Source: Nemophila menziesii
Taxonomy: Eukaryota > Streptophyta > Magnoliopsida > Boraginales > Hydrophyllaceae
Direction: 5' to 3'
DNA length: 64,000 nucleotides
NCBI GenBank assembly: GCA_029959085.1
Contig: JARWIR010000023.1
Coordinates: 7,701,860-7,765,859 of the forward strand
Part shown: positions 22,110 through 32,358 of the stretch, in pieces
How the letters are laid out: every line of letters begins with the position of its first letter
Numbering within the stretch: position 1 is the first letter of the stretch
Notes under the pieces: generated by a model
The model's database searches: none
The model's input: the letters and a program-made list of their open reading frames with translations, nothing else
Told to the model about the DNA's origin: nothing
Translations under genes and position numbers: made by a program

Positions 22110-22315
22110 AGAAGATCGTCATAAACGATGAGGAAAAAGAAAAACTTGGTTCAAAAAAAGAGAATGATGAAGAAGAAGATGACGATAGTGTCGTATCTCT
22201 GACACAAAGATAGATAGAAGATGAGGAAGAGGAAGAAGAGGAGTAGAAGGAGGAGGAGGAGGAGGAGGAGGAGGAGGAAGAAGAAGCCGAGGAAAAAGAA
22301 GAAAAAGAAAAAGGT
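22110..22315 (+). pseudogene. MULE plus-strand gene, acidic poly-Glu exon
   Basis: The frame IVINDEEKEKLGSKKENDEE continues through DSVVSLTQR, a stop, then an almost pure GAG/GAA run coding poly-Glu, broken by one TAG near 22,243. Acidic linkers of this sort are common between the N-terminal and peptidase parts of these genes. The poly-Arg/Lys reading of the same DNA is a frame shadow. Confidence 0.5.
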
Positions 22316-22350
22316 AAAAAACATAGCGATAATATGCATTAGGTTAACTG

Positions 22351-22419
22351 TTATAAATATGGAATTCCATGTTTCATACAGTATCATACTGTATGAAACA
22401 TGGAATTCCATGTTTATAA
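22351..22419. repeat. Hairpin cluster 2, 69-base near-perfect inverted repeat
   Basis: The left arm TTATAAATATGGAATTCCAT and onward pairs with the right arm around one central C at about 22,385, with one mismatch in 34 pairs. Each arm itself contains a GGAATTCC palindrome, so cruciform or alternative folds are possible. It lies in the intron before the exon that begins after TTGCAG at 22,506. Confidence 0.9.
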
Positions 22420-22506
22420 CAATTAAATTTGATCTTATAACTGTATAAGTATCATATTGGTTTCTGGCTTTTAACAAACTAATTTTTTTTTGTTTTGATG
22501 GTTGCA

Positions 22507-23056
22507 GATGAAGAAGAAGAAGAAGATACTACTATAAAAGACTTACATGACGAGTTAGATAGGGCTTACAAGAGACAGCTCACCCTAGAGAAGGAGAAAT
22601 GCAAGTTGGAGAAACAATTAAAAGAAAGAAATAAAAAAGAGAATAAGAAAATAAAGAAGCTGGAAGAAACAAATAAAAAAAATGAAAGATCAACTAAACG
22701 AACTGGAGATAGAGAACACAGAGCTTCAGGTGCAACTGGTAGAAAAAGAATCAATAATCAAAAAGCTCGAGGAAGAAAAGGAGGTGGACCACTATGTAGA
22801 GCGCGCAGTAGACTATGGAATGAATATGGACACACCGCCAGAGAAGACATGGAGGGAGGAGTAGAAACAGAGAAAGAAAACGAGCCAGCGGTGAATATGG
22901 AAACCGAGAAAGAAAACGAGCCGGAGGTGACTATCGAACCTGCGACTGAAGTGAACAAGGAATCTGATACTGAGGTAAATCTGGAGACTGGGGTGTTAGT
23001 GCAAAACGAGCAGGAAAGTGCAAAGGAAACGAACCCAGAGGTGCCAGCTGCAGAAG
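22507..23056 (+). pseudogene. MULE plus-strand gene, coiled-coil/acidic middle exon, split by retrotransposon
   Basis: After a probable acceptor (GTTGCAG) the frame is open to the insertion site: a Glu run, a long Lys/Glu heptad-like segment (DLHDELDRAYKRQLTLEKEK), and then repeated acidic phrases (EKENEPAVNMETEKENEPEV and further variants). A parallel frame from 22,682 also looks like a coiled coil (DQLNELEIENTELQVQLVEK), so a frameshift probably lies near 22,680-22,690. The exon stops being MULE sequence at 23,056, where the LTR starts; AGAAG at 23,052-23,056 is repeated after the far LTR. The natural continuation is at 36,854. Confidence 0.65.
23052..23056. repeat. Target site duplication AGAAG (left)
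   Basis: Same five bases as 36,849-36,853, immediately outside the two LTR ends. Five base pairs is the standard for Ty3/gypsy integration. Confidence 0.88.
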
Positions 23057-24436
23057 TGGTGTCGCCTAGGGTGTGATAAAAATTAGATAAATAAAGTCTA
23101 GAAAACTACGCACTCTCACCATAGACAGGCACAGTACTGCAAGTATTACAGGACGTATGCAAGTTTTAGTTGATAAGTTGAGTTCGTTCTCAGGGAATTA
23201 AGTGTGTTATACGAGTAGGTAACAATAACGAGTAAAAGTATATAATTAAAGACAGAAAATAAAAGAGATTGAATTTCGAGATTTTAAACTAAGAAAATTA
23301 AAGACAATAAAGTAAATACGAATAATATGAGATGAGAAATATATAGCTTAGGTTTTGCTAGTATGCACTAATCCTTCTAATTCTTTCTATTAGATCTTGT
23401 TTATAAGGGAGAATAATAGCTCTTGTATACTTAGTCAGGATTCTAAATTCTCATTCCTTAGACCTTGAGAGCGACTAAGGGGGCTACGGGCACAACCAAG
23501 AAGCTGTTTCAAATAGGGTTATCAAACGCTACTAAGGCCCTAAGCAAACAATTCATTCAATTGGTGATATGGTGATTAAATCAAACCCTAATGACTATCT
23601 AGTTAGAATCAGTGTTGTAAGAACTAATATCGACACTAGACGTTATGTGGTGTTTCAATAATTAGACACCCATCTAAGGTGACCATCTAACTACTATTAA
23701 GGTAATCCTAAACGTTGCACACCGCAAGGAAAACAATCATTAAATCAAAACACATAAACAAATATAAGAGTAAGCAGCTAATATCAGATTAAAACATATA
23801 ATTCCCAAAGAAACTTAGATAGAAGAATTAGAATTCATAGATTATACATGATGTAAAACCCAAGAAATGGGAGGTTTAGTTCATACCTGATGGAAATAAA
23901 CTATAAAAATTACAAAAGACATCATCTTGCTCTCTACAATAAACTGGAAGAATAAAACCTTAAGAACTAATTACTATTAGGCAAGGATTGCTAGGTTTTT
24001 TTTACAAGTGATATAAGGGTGTATTTATAGGTGTTTAGAAGACCTAATTCGTTTTCTTTAGGGAGAGGATAAGTGATGGACTCTAAGCCCAACTCAAATT
24101 CGTACGGAAACAAAGATAAATTCTGCTGAACTGTTTTGAGCATATCTTCTTCGCTATTGGTCGGTTTTTGCTCCATAATATACCAAAAGAATCCTCAGCG
24201 AATTATCTACGTCCCTATGAAAGGAATTTACCAAAATCAGCTTCCTTTTGGAGTTATCACCACTTCTTTAGGCGTTGCTGCAGAAATTCTGATTTAGGCA
24301 GCTTTTCCTTTTCCATATTTTTAGCTTTTGTTTCCTTATCTCCAATTACCATGCTAATATCTTTCCATATCTTGTAGTCTTTGACTTGGACTCTAATTAA
24401 TCTCCATAATTATCTTTAAAGCTTCACACTAAATAA
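23057..24436 (-). repeat. 3' LTR of the nested minus-strand element, internally shortened
   Basis: Aligns almost without gaps to 35,310-36,684 (constant offset near 12,253). The final ~165 bp that should include the LTR start (TGATGTCTCC on the minus strand) are missing and the LTR runs straight into the PPT. The two LTRs differ by a few percent by eye, so the insertion is not very recent. Confidence 0.85.
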
Positions 24437-24452
24437 AGACCCCCAACTCAAA
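24437..24452 (-). other. Polypurine tract of the minus-strand element
   Basis: Minus-strand reading TTTGAGTTGGGGGTCT, identical in its core to the PPT of the plus-strand element at 30,376-30,391. It adjoins the shortened LTR. Confidence 0.8.
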
Positions 24453-25520
24453 GATGTATCCTCCCGATACAATAAAGATAAAAACACAGGGAAATCTATA
24501 AATACACACTTATAAAATTCTCAACACAATGGGAAAAACATAGCAGAATATATAGAATAATCCTAAAGCACATAACTCAGAAAATCTCATGCAATAATAT
24601 TCATAAACTACATACATGTACACTTCTCATATCCACAGTCAACACGGCTTGAATTCAAGATCAGATTAGTTTCGCAATGTAAGAAGGATTGGGACTTTAC
24701 TCAGTTCCCCAAGAAAGCTATAGATTGTTCATCAAACCTCACTAGCATTCAAAGATCCATTCAACTAACCTCTAATGGCTCAATCACTTCTCAGTTACAT
24801 AGCAAAGAATCAAAAGGTCTTTTAGGTTGTAATGTAGGCTTAGGGACGGTATGATAGTATATTTGGATAATTTGGAGTGAGGTTTTGGCTCTCTCCTCAC
24901 TAGCCATGAACGAACCGCTCTAGAGCTTGAGTTACTCTCATAAAACGTTTGTCACTCAACCCAATGAATTTCTTGATGCACAATTTAGCATCCCCAATAA
25001 CCCAATTAAAGCCTAAGATGTTCACATAATAATTCCACTTTGCCGGTCCGAATATATATTTTCTTTCTTTTCAAATCAATTTTTCTATAGCTATGACTCT
25101 CTTTTAATGTTGAGATATCACGCTATTTTCTCATATATATATTTTTTCTTTTAATGCCCTTGTTGGCAAATTTAGCTCGTAGCTTCTTTTTCATTCACTA
25201 TTACCCCGGCAAAGGCTTACAATAAAAATTTATGAATCATCATCAATATAAAGCACAAAGCACAATTAATAAGCTCAAAAATCCCAACCCAATAACATTT
25301 CCCATAAGGGTGGACCCACCATTCCAAACTCAAGCTCTAAAACAACTGTCTATGCATCGCGATTCGAGTGCGGGTCATATGGAAAAGTCCTATAATCTAA
25401 AGGATATGGCTTATAATGTGTTTCAATAAAAAGCTTTAGAAAGGCTAGAAGGGGCTGAGAAGGATATAGCATATAAAATCAAAAATCACAATGTGAGAAG
25501 GTATAAAAAGGCTTCAAAGG
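24453..25520 (-). other. 3' untranslated region of the minus-strand element
   Basis: No gene. Read on the minus strand it matches the plus-strand element's region at about 29,400-30,375: both have an ATACCGTCC..TAAGCC phrase, a GAGCCAAAA-type phrase, and, in antisense, a GGGTGGACCCACC / CAAACTCAAGCTC / AGTGCGGGTCAT series. This conserved spacer before the PPT is shared by the family here. Confidence 0.65.
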
Positions 25521-25601
25521 CTTCAAATATGAAAGAACCGCCTTAATCACTTTCTACACTATGTAATTTCGTTATTTTCTTACCTTTAGCACTTTCATCA
25601 A

Positions 25602-26549
25602 ATGGTTTGTCAACTAGCTTGGATCTCACGGCCTACACACTTCTCAATATTCCCTGAGATCGAACATACTTTCTATCGCACTGCTCACCAATCTTTTCTT
25701 TATATTGATTACGTGTCTAAATGGGTAGAAGCTGTGGCTTTACCAACAAATGATTCACGAGTGGTGATTAAGTTCTTAAAATCACATATTTTCACTAGAC
25801 ATGGCACTCCGAGGGTAATTATTAGCGATGGAGGTACTCATATCGTTAATAAGTATCTGAAGACTGTTCTAGAGAAGTATGGAGTAAGACATCGTGTATC
25901 TACTGCTTATCATCCACAAGCCAATGGTCAAGCCGAAGTCTCAAATCGTGAGGTAAAATCTATCTTAGAGAAAACCGTTGGTCCTACTAGAAAAGACTGG
26001 TCTATGAAATTAGATGATGCATTGTGGATATATCGTACTGCGTTCAAAACTCCAGTAGGTGCTTCTCCATATCGAATGGTATATGGTAAGGCTTGTCACT
26101 TACCTCTTGAGCTTGAAATGGGTGCATATTGGGCTATTGCGAAGTTAAACTTAGATCCGACTCTAGCTGGTCAGAATCGAATGATGAAACTTAATGATCT
26201 TGATGAATTTCGATTACATGCTTATGAAAATGCTAAACTTTACAAAGAAAATACCAAGAGATTGCATGATAATCGGATTCGAGAGAAGAACTTTGTAGTG
26301 GGACAATGAGTGTTGAAATATAATTCAAAGTTCAGTAATTATCCGGGGAAATTAAGATCGAAGTGGTCAGGACCTTACATCGTGACCAAGGTTACACCTC
26401 ATGGAGCTATAGAGATAGAACATCCACTTGAAAACCGTACATTCATGGTCAACGGTCATCGCTTAAAGATATATCATGGATGTGAAGATACCGATCGTGC
26501 AAAAGACCCACATCCCGGAGAGGTCATGTACCTCCTCGAAGCTCCTTAG
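25602..26549 (+). pseudogene. Ty3/gypsy integrase, C-terminal two thirds
   Basis: The frame runs from about 25,602 to 26,549 with one in-frame TGA at 26,307-26,309. The catalytic core is clear: [11 protein letters not shown] (first Asp), [12 protein letters not shown] (second Asp), [20 protein letters not shown] (Glu). It continues with [20 protein letters not shown] and, after the stop, the C-terminal KWSGPYIVTKVTPHGAIEI segment (GPY/F module). The N-terminal HHCC zinc domain and everything upstream (RT, RNase H) are missing. Integrase inserts retrotransposon cDNA in the nucleus. All three acidic residues are kept, but truncation and the stop make it non-functional. Confidence 0.9.
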
Positions 26550-26787
26550 AAGCGCGAGGTAACCCGTCGAGCTTAACGACGTTAAACAATAGCCAATTTC
26601 TTGTATATTAGTTAAGTATTTAAATTTTCTTAGTGAAAAATAGTTAAAATTTTCGTTGAGTTTAGTGTTTATTTTTAAGAAATGAGGAAGGGTGTTTGTT
26701 TTTGATGATTTCAGGGGTATAATGTTCATGAGTTTGGGGTCAAAATGATGAGAAAACGAAAAAATTTGGAGTCCACAGCATGTTTGA

Positions 26788-27205
26788 CCGGGTAGCCGGC
26801 GAGCTGGCCGACATACCGGCCAAAAGAGCTGAAGGACCCCAACTCTCTGACCACTGCGTCAGCAATGACGTAGCGTTGCTGCGTCACGATTTGCGCCAGC
26901 GAGAATCCGCCGGCATGCCGGTCATCTGACCGGCTAGCCGGCCAAGGAAGGTGAAGGTTCTGGTCCTTGCGTCAGCAACGACGCAAGGTCGCTGCGTCTC
27001 GAAATGCGCTATCGACATGCCGCCGGCATGCCGGCGAATCCGCCGGCTAGCCGGCCAAGGAGAACGAAGTCCCTGATCACTGCGTCAGCAATGACGCAAG
27101 GCGTTTGCGTCTGAGGTAAAAAAAATCGAATTTAGTAATTTTTTTTCCCGCCGCCCTCTCGACCGGCATGCCGGCTAATCCGCCGGCTAGCCGGTGACCT
27201 GTTGC
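26788..27205. repeat. GC-rich block with three palindrome types
   Basis: An island of high GC in AT-rich surroundings. Recurring elements: CCGGCATGCCGG (near 26,910, 27,022, 27,163), CCGGCTAGCCGG (near 26,930, 27,045, 27,183), and TGCGTCAGCAATGACGCA-type palindromes (near 26,855, 26,967, 27,080). They follow one another in the same order with a spacing of about 110-135 bp, so the block is a decayed tandem repeat of about three and a half units. It lies between integrase and the extra ORF. Confidence 0.85.
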
Positions 27206-27589
27206 GAGAGGCGGTTTTGAGCTCCTTAAACCTAATTTTTTTGCCTCCTTTTCCAAGCCAACCTTATATTTCGAATCCTTTCCTCCACCTACTCCGAAAA
27301 TCATCAACTAACAACTATAAAATCATCAAACCAAGCCTTCTTTCAACACAAAAACACACAATCAACTCATAGCTTCTCCAAAACATCACCAAAAATTCAT
27401 CTTTTCTTCATAAATCCCCTCTTTCCAACCTAGAAATTAAACCCAATTCTTTCACAATTCCTCTCAAATAACCTTAACCCATCTCATATTCCACCTATTC
27501 CTTCAAATTCTAAGCCTCAAAACATCAAATTTCAAAGCTTTTCTCAAGCTTTTTCTCTATTTGAAGTTTTGAGTTTAGGGTGAAAAGAT

Positions 27590-28924
27590 ATGACTAACAG
27601 AACTGCTTCCATGTGTAACTATCGAAGAAACATACCAAGAAACAGGAACAATGTTGGAGCTAGCCCAGACCAAGCAATTGAGATTCCGGATTCACGATCC
27701 AAAAAGACTGAACAAAACCCAATTTCTTCGAAAAGAATAGAAAATCCAAGCAAGGCTAATCCGAAAAAGAGTAGGTTAATTGATGAAAGTGATGAAGAAA
27801 GTGAGGAAGAAGTTGAAGAAGAGATTGAGGAAGAAACTGAACAAGAAGTTCCCGAAGAACCAGTGCAACAACAGAAACCTCCGCGTAGGAAAGCATGGGC
27901 TCAAAAGCCTAAGAGAGTCTTCATCCCATGGGATACTCAGGTTCGTGGTAGAATTCAATTTTTGAAGTTTGGTGAGGAGATGAATCTTCCTAAGGGTATT
28001 ATGACTAGTGCTTATAAAGATTATGGTATTACTTGTGATAAATTGGGTTGGAAAGAATTGAGAGAAAGGAGGCTTGAGTATATTCCTACCTTGGTGCGAG
28101 ATTTTTATGAAGGAATCGCCTTCTCAAAAGAAGCAGTTATTATTCGCAAAAAGGTAGTTCCTTTCTCCGTTGAGCTTATTCGTAAATCATTGAAATTACC
28201 CGAATTTTCCGGAATATGTCTGTTTCAAGAGTCTCTAAAAGAACCTTCGTTTGATTATAAATCCCTTTGGGGACAAGTGCTTGTTGATGGGACTCGCCCA
28301 ATTCCCAAAGGAGAGAGATATCCTGGACAGATGTATAGTAGTAATTTGTTGCCATGTGCTAAGGTATGGTCCCGTTTCATAATCCCTACCTTTTTCGGAA
28401 ATAAACATATATCAGAAGTGAAGAAAGAGCATCTTTTGTTCATTAAGTGTATTATTGAGGAGAAACCCATGGATGTTGCTCGTGTAATATATGATACCAT
28501 CATGCAATTTGCTAGAATTCCTACTTCACAACAAAATCTCAAATTTCCTTGTACCATCACTACTTTGTGCTTAGACGAAAAAGTTCCGCGTAAAGACGCA
28601 GAGATTGACCGTGTTGTAGTGGGTGAAAGAATGGGTATAGCTTTGGTTCAGAATATTCATGATGAAGTGTTAAGAGCAGTGAGAACTCCTAGAGCTCCTC
28701 CAAAGAAGAAGATGCATACCACCAATGAGTTGGAAGCGAAAGTGAAGGTGTTAGAAGAGAACCAAGTGAAGATGATTGCGTCTTTGGGAAACGTTACAAA
28801 AGAGTTAGAACTTCTCCGAAACATGTTAATGGGGGTGAGCACAATTCAACACGCCACCTATGGTTTATTCACGCAAGAGAAAGTTCAAGGACGCAACACC
28901 GATAACCAGCCTCGCGCTGGTTAA
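27590..28924 (+). CDS. Athila-type extra ORF (putative plant transposon protein)
   Basis: An intact 444-residue frame, the longest in the window. The N-terminus is basic, then a Glu-rich segment (residues 60-92), a Pro/Lys stretch, and a globular part beginning about residue 105: FIPWDTQVRGRIQFLKFGEE, YKDYGITCDKLGW, LVRDFYEGIAFSKE, ELIRKSLKLPEFSGICLFQE, WSRFIIPTFFGNKHI, LLFIKCIIEEKPMDVARVIY. This matches the family annotated as putative plant transposon protein, often the ORF after pol in Athila elements. A coiled-coil-like segment (ELEAKVKVLEENQVKM) is near residue 390. Its molecular role is unknown. No membrane segment or signal peptide is seen, so an envelope role is not supported. Start chosen at ATG 27,590, the first in frame. 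Confidence 0.75.
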   Translation: MTNRTASMCNYRRNIPRNRNNVGASPDQAIEIPDSRSKKTEQNPISSKRIENPSKANPKKSRLIDESDEESEEEVEEEIEEETEQEVPEEPVQQQKPPRRKAWAQKPKRVFIPWDTQVRGRIQFLKFGEEMNLPKGIMTSAYKDYGITCDKLGWKELRERRLEYIPTLVRDFYEGIAFSKEAVIIRKKVVPFSVELIRKSLKLPEFSGICLFQESLKEPSFDYKSLWGQVLVDGTRPIPKGERYPGQMYSSNLLPCAKVWSRFIIPTFFGNKHISEVKKEHLLFIKCIIEEKPMDVARVIYDTIMQFARIPTSQQNLKFPCTITTLCLDEKVPRKDAEIDRVVVGERMGIALVQNIHDEVLRAVRTPRAPPKKKMHTTNELEAKVKVLEENQVKMIASLGNVTKELELLRNMLMGVSTIQHATYGLFTQEKVQGRNTDNQPRAG

Positions 28925-30375
28925 GATACGTTATCTATCCCTTTCGCGTTTTAGTTAGTTTAGTTAATTTTTATTGCGTTGAGTCTTTTCGAGTCGTGGG
29001 GACACGACTCATTTTTGAGTTTGGGGTGGGGTTCGTTGCCTCATCCCAGTTCTTTATGTGTTATGTGCTTTATTTGCTTTCAATAAAATAATTTTCGGAG
29101 TTGCGTTTGACTATAGAAGATTTTAAATGTCCCTTTAAGCATACTTTTGATGAATCAATGATAGTAAATAGTGGACTTTAGGGAATAATATAAAACGCAT
29201 TTATAATTGCATGCGAACATAGGTAGTTGATAGGAAAAATTAATGAACAATGCAAATGAAGTAAGCTTGTACTTAAGGAATATGTTTGGTGTGTAGAACG
29301 TGAAATCCTAATCAGTAGAGAACCCAACTAGATATGAACTAAAGACAAGCTATGTACTTAGGAAAATGATAGGGGCAGTTCTTTGTTAGCCATTTGTAGC
29401 CTTTTAGCTTGCTATCCCTTATTATAATTTTATCCGTCTTAGCCCAATTTTGAGCCTTATGCCTTTTCTTTTGTAGCCACGATATAAGCCCATTATCCTT
29501 TAGATTATTAGGCATGACCAAATGACCCGCACTTGAATCACAACCCTGAGACTTGTCTCGAGCTTGAGTTTGGGGTGGAGGGTCCACACTTGGGATATTA
29601 CAGTGGGAAGGGATTATATGTGTTTTTATTGAGGCACAAAAATAAAAGATGATATTATTATTTGTAACCCTTTGCCGAGATTTGAAAAAGAAAAAGAAAA
29701 GAAACAAAAAAAAATTTATAAGAGACATGACTTTTCACATCAAAATGATGGTCATGGGTATCTTGTACAAAAAAAAAAGAAGAAAAGAATATAAAAAAAA
29801 GAAAGAATAAAATAAATCGGCAAAGTGAAGTATTTTTGGAAATCATCTTAGTTATTTGTGTTGACATTGGGGACGCAACATTAATGCGTCAAATGGGTGA
29901 GTGAGAACATTTTTTGAGCGTAAACTCAAGCTCGAGGACATTGTTGATGGTAAGTTAGGAGAGAGCCAAAAGCTCACTTCAAATTTACCAAATATATATC
30001 CATACCGTCCTTAAGCCAATATTAAAACCATAAAGACCTCGTGATTCCTAGGTGCATAGTGAATTTATGATTCTGTTGATAGGGAATATGCTAGGTGGAG
30101 CGTTCAAAGCGAGGTAGGATTGATGACCACCCTATAGCCATCATACAGATATGAGTACAAGTGTAACCTTCAAGCATTGCAACTTTAATTTTATGATTGA
30201 CATTAATTATGTTCGATTTTGCATGATAATTGTATGTGTATATTAGTTCCTAGAGTTTTGCTATATGAGATTTATCTTAAGAATTGCTTTAGGTGTATTT
30301 GCTAGTTTCTATTTGTTCTTGCGTTTACTTCTACCCCTTGTTTTGTTTTGTTTTGCTTTGTCGGGACGACAAATG
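28925..30375 (+). other. 3' spacer of the plus-strand element
   Basis: No gene. It has A-rich low complexity at 29,690-29,820 and, at 29,490-29,600, the family-shared stretch that is antisense to similar sequence at 25,300-25,400. Confidence 0.6.
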
Positions 30376-30391
30376 TTTGAGTTGGGGGTCT
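30376..30391 (+). other. Polypurine tract of the plus-strand element
   Basis: TTTGAGTTGGGGGTCT directly before the LTR start. It primes plus-strand DNA synthesis in active elements. Confidence 0.82.
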
Positions 30392-31969
30392 TGATGTCTC
30401 CTTAATTGTTCTTATTTTCGACCCTTAGGAGACATCATTTTTTGTGTTTATTTAATCAATTTGATAGACTTTTGGACTAAATATGCAATAATATGATTTT
30501 CCTCTTTCATTCCTAGCATTTTTAATTTATTAAGCTTTTGTGCGTAATATTGGTATTCTTAGTGTAACGTTTACAGGTTTTAGATGTTAGCTAGAAGAGG
30601 AATCCGAGAAGAAAGTCAAAGATCGTGATATGGAGTCAAGACTTGAAGATAAATCCCGAAGATATTATTTTTAGAGTTGAAAATCTATTTTCCAGGCCAT
30701 AGATTGCTGATTTCGAGGTGCTTAAGAGATGATTTAGCCGCTGACCTTTGAAGAGAAAACATTCCTTATCGAGTTACGGAACTTTATCAACTGGAATGAG
30801 GTCAATCAGAGTCATAACGAAGCGGGAGAAGCCGTTTTAGTGAAGGTGTATCAGCAGTTACGGGATTTTGGGCTTAGAATTTGGGCTTGGACATTTAATT
30901 AGTGTTTTGTTCTTAGGTCCAAACCCTAATCCGTTTTTACACTTATAAAAGGAGCCTTTGACTTCTATTTTCAGAACAATTCACATTCTACAAGATTAAG
31001 CACCAGAGAGAAGCAACAGAAGGAAGAAAGAAGAAGCTGCAAGAGCTGGAGAGGGTCTATATCTCCGTTCGTAGTCATTCCTATTCCGGAAATTAGGTTC
31101 TTTTTATCTTTAAATTTGTAAAACAATATGAATTCCCTTTTCTTTAATTTAGTTTTGTTTTCAATCCATATGAGCTAAACATTTATTAGTGCTTGAGAAT
31201 GCTATATGGGTAATTCCCAAATCTTATTGAATTTCATATGTTGAATTTGGGTTTCTGTTAAATTAAACTAGATTGTGTCTTTTACCCTTTTCGATAAATT
31301 GAGAATATTTACTGTTTTTAGCGTCATGAACTAGGAACAGGTGTTAGCATCTAGGCTATTCCAATTAGTGGCAATTGGATCATCCTGACGGAGTGTTTAG
31401 ATACAGAACCATTTATTCAATCTAGGATAGAAGTTATTGATTCTGAGGAACTTAGCTAATTCTAGGGCCAATGAGGTAATAAAACTTAAACATCCAAAAG
31501 TGGATCATATTTACCCTGACGGGACTAGTGACACTCTAGGATCGCCTTATAGTCCACACTGACGGGGGTATAAGGAATTTAGAATCCCGACCATCGTAAT
31601 TGACCAATTTAACCCTTAAACAGCATAAGTTATGAAATAGGATTAGGACGACCTCTTGCGTTCTCAAGTGCTATCTTCTCATATTTGCGTTTTACATCAT
31701 TTTACTTGCGTCTTAGCTTTTAATTGCATTTTCCATTTAGTCTTTTATTACTTAGCAATAATACAAAAACCAATCAAACATATTATCTTTATTGGTTTTC
31801 ATAAGTGCAATCATTCATTAGTGGATAAGCATTGTAGTCAACCATCCCGTCCTTGGAACGAATCTGTTTTATCAACTATATTACTTGGGACAACCGTACA
31901 CTTGCGGTTGTGGTTCGATTATTTATTGCATTTATTTTAGAACACACAAAGGACCACCAGCACACCGTG
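30392..31969 (+). repeat. 3' LTR of the plus-strand element
   Basis: Starts TGATGTCTCC after the PPT and ends GGACCACCA, 1,578 bp, close in length and layout to the LTR at 7,302-8,879. TATA-like ACTTATAAAAGG is near 30,940. It has repeated CTGACGG phrases and a TACTTGGGACAACCGTACAC end region as in the other LTRs. Confidence 0.85.
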
Positions 31970-32150
31970 GCACGGGTTTTGGGCGTGCGGTATAGGGCGC
32001 GGTGCAAGGTCCGGTACACCGCAGCCAATGCTGTGATATTTTCTCATCTCGGCATAAAACCCGCGGCATTTACCCGTGGTACGGGTTTTTGTCCTCTGCG
32101 GTACACCGCGGCTGAGGTGCGGTATACCGCACCGATGGTGTATCCTTTCC
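31970..32150. repeat. GC-rich palindrome block of the minus-strand element
   Basis: Multiple GCGGTACACCGC, GCGGTATACCGC and CCGTGGTACGGG-type palindromes. It lies 3' of the pol remnant on the minus strand, the same relative position as the block at 26,788-27,205 of the plus-strand element, but with different sequence. Confidence 0.75.
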
Positions 32151-32358
32151 GAGAAATTTGTTTCTTCCCTAACTCGATTTCTCCAATACCTAAGCATCAA
32201 AAACACTACTACCTTTCTCAAATATGCAATATCAACTAAAAACAACTAATCTAAACATAAACTACAAACGTAAAAGACATAAAAACATAAAAATTGTGGA
32301 TTGTCTCCCGTACAACACTTTTATTTAACGTCTTTCAAAGTTAGACGCGTTACCTCTA

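Larger units (their letters stand above)
25530..31969 (+). mobile_element. Plus-strand Athila-like element, 5'-truncated, nested in the minus-strand element
   Basis: Order on the plus strand: integrase (25,602-26,549), GC-rich palindromic block (26,788-27,205), extra ORF (27,590-28,924), spacer, PPT (30,376-30,391), 3' LTR (30,392-31,969). The 5' LTR, gag, protease and RT are absent. The LTR ends GGACCACCA exactly where minus-strand-element sequence resumes at 31,970. The left junction is not clear; I place it near 25,530 because the minus-strand element's 3' region is recognisable to about 25,500. No target duplication can be assigned. Confidence 0.7.

Noticed and set aside
22221..22448. Frame coding a poly-Arg/Lys basic protein
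   Set aside because: It is the other reading of a GAG/GAA run that codes poly-Glu in the gene's own frame; low complexity, no independent start context.
26310..26549. Separate small gene after the integrase
   Set aside because: It is the integrase C-terminal GPY module in the same frame, split off by one in-frame TGA.
27077..27307. Minus-strand small protein through the GC-rich block
   Set aside because: The frame follows palindromic repeats and shows no family resemblance; the codons reflect the repeat.
27590..28924. Envelope protein of an endogenous retrovirus-like element
   Set aside because: No signal peptide, no transmembrane helix and no cleavage site seen; the similarity is to the uncharacterised plant transposon protein family.
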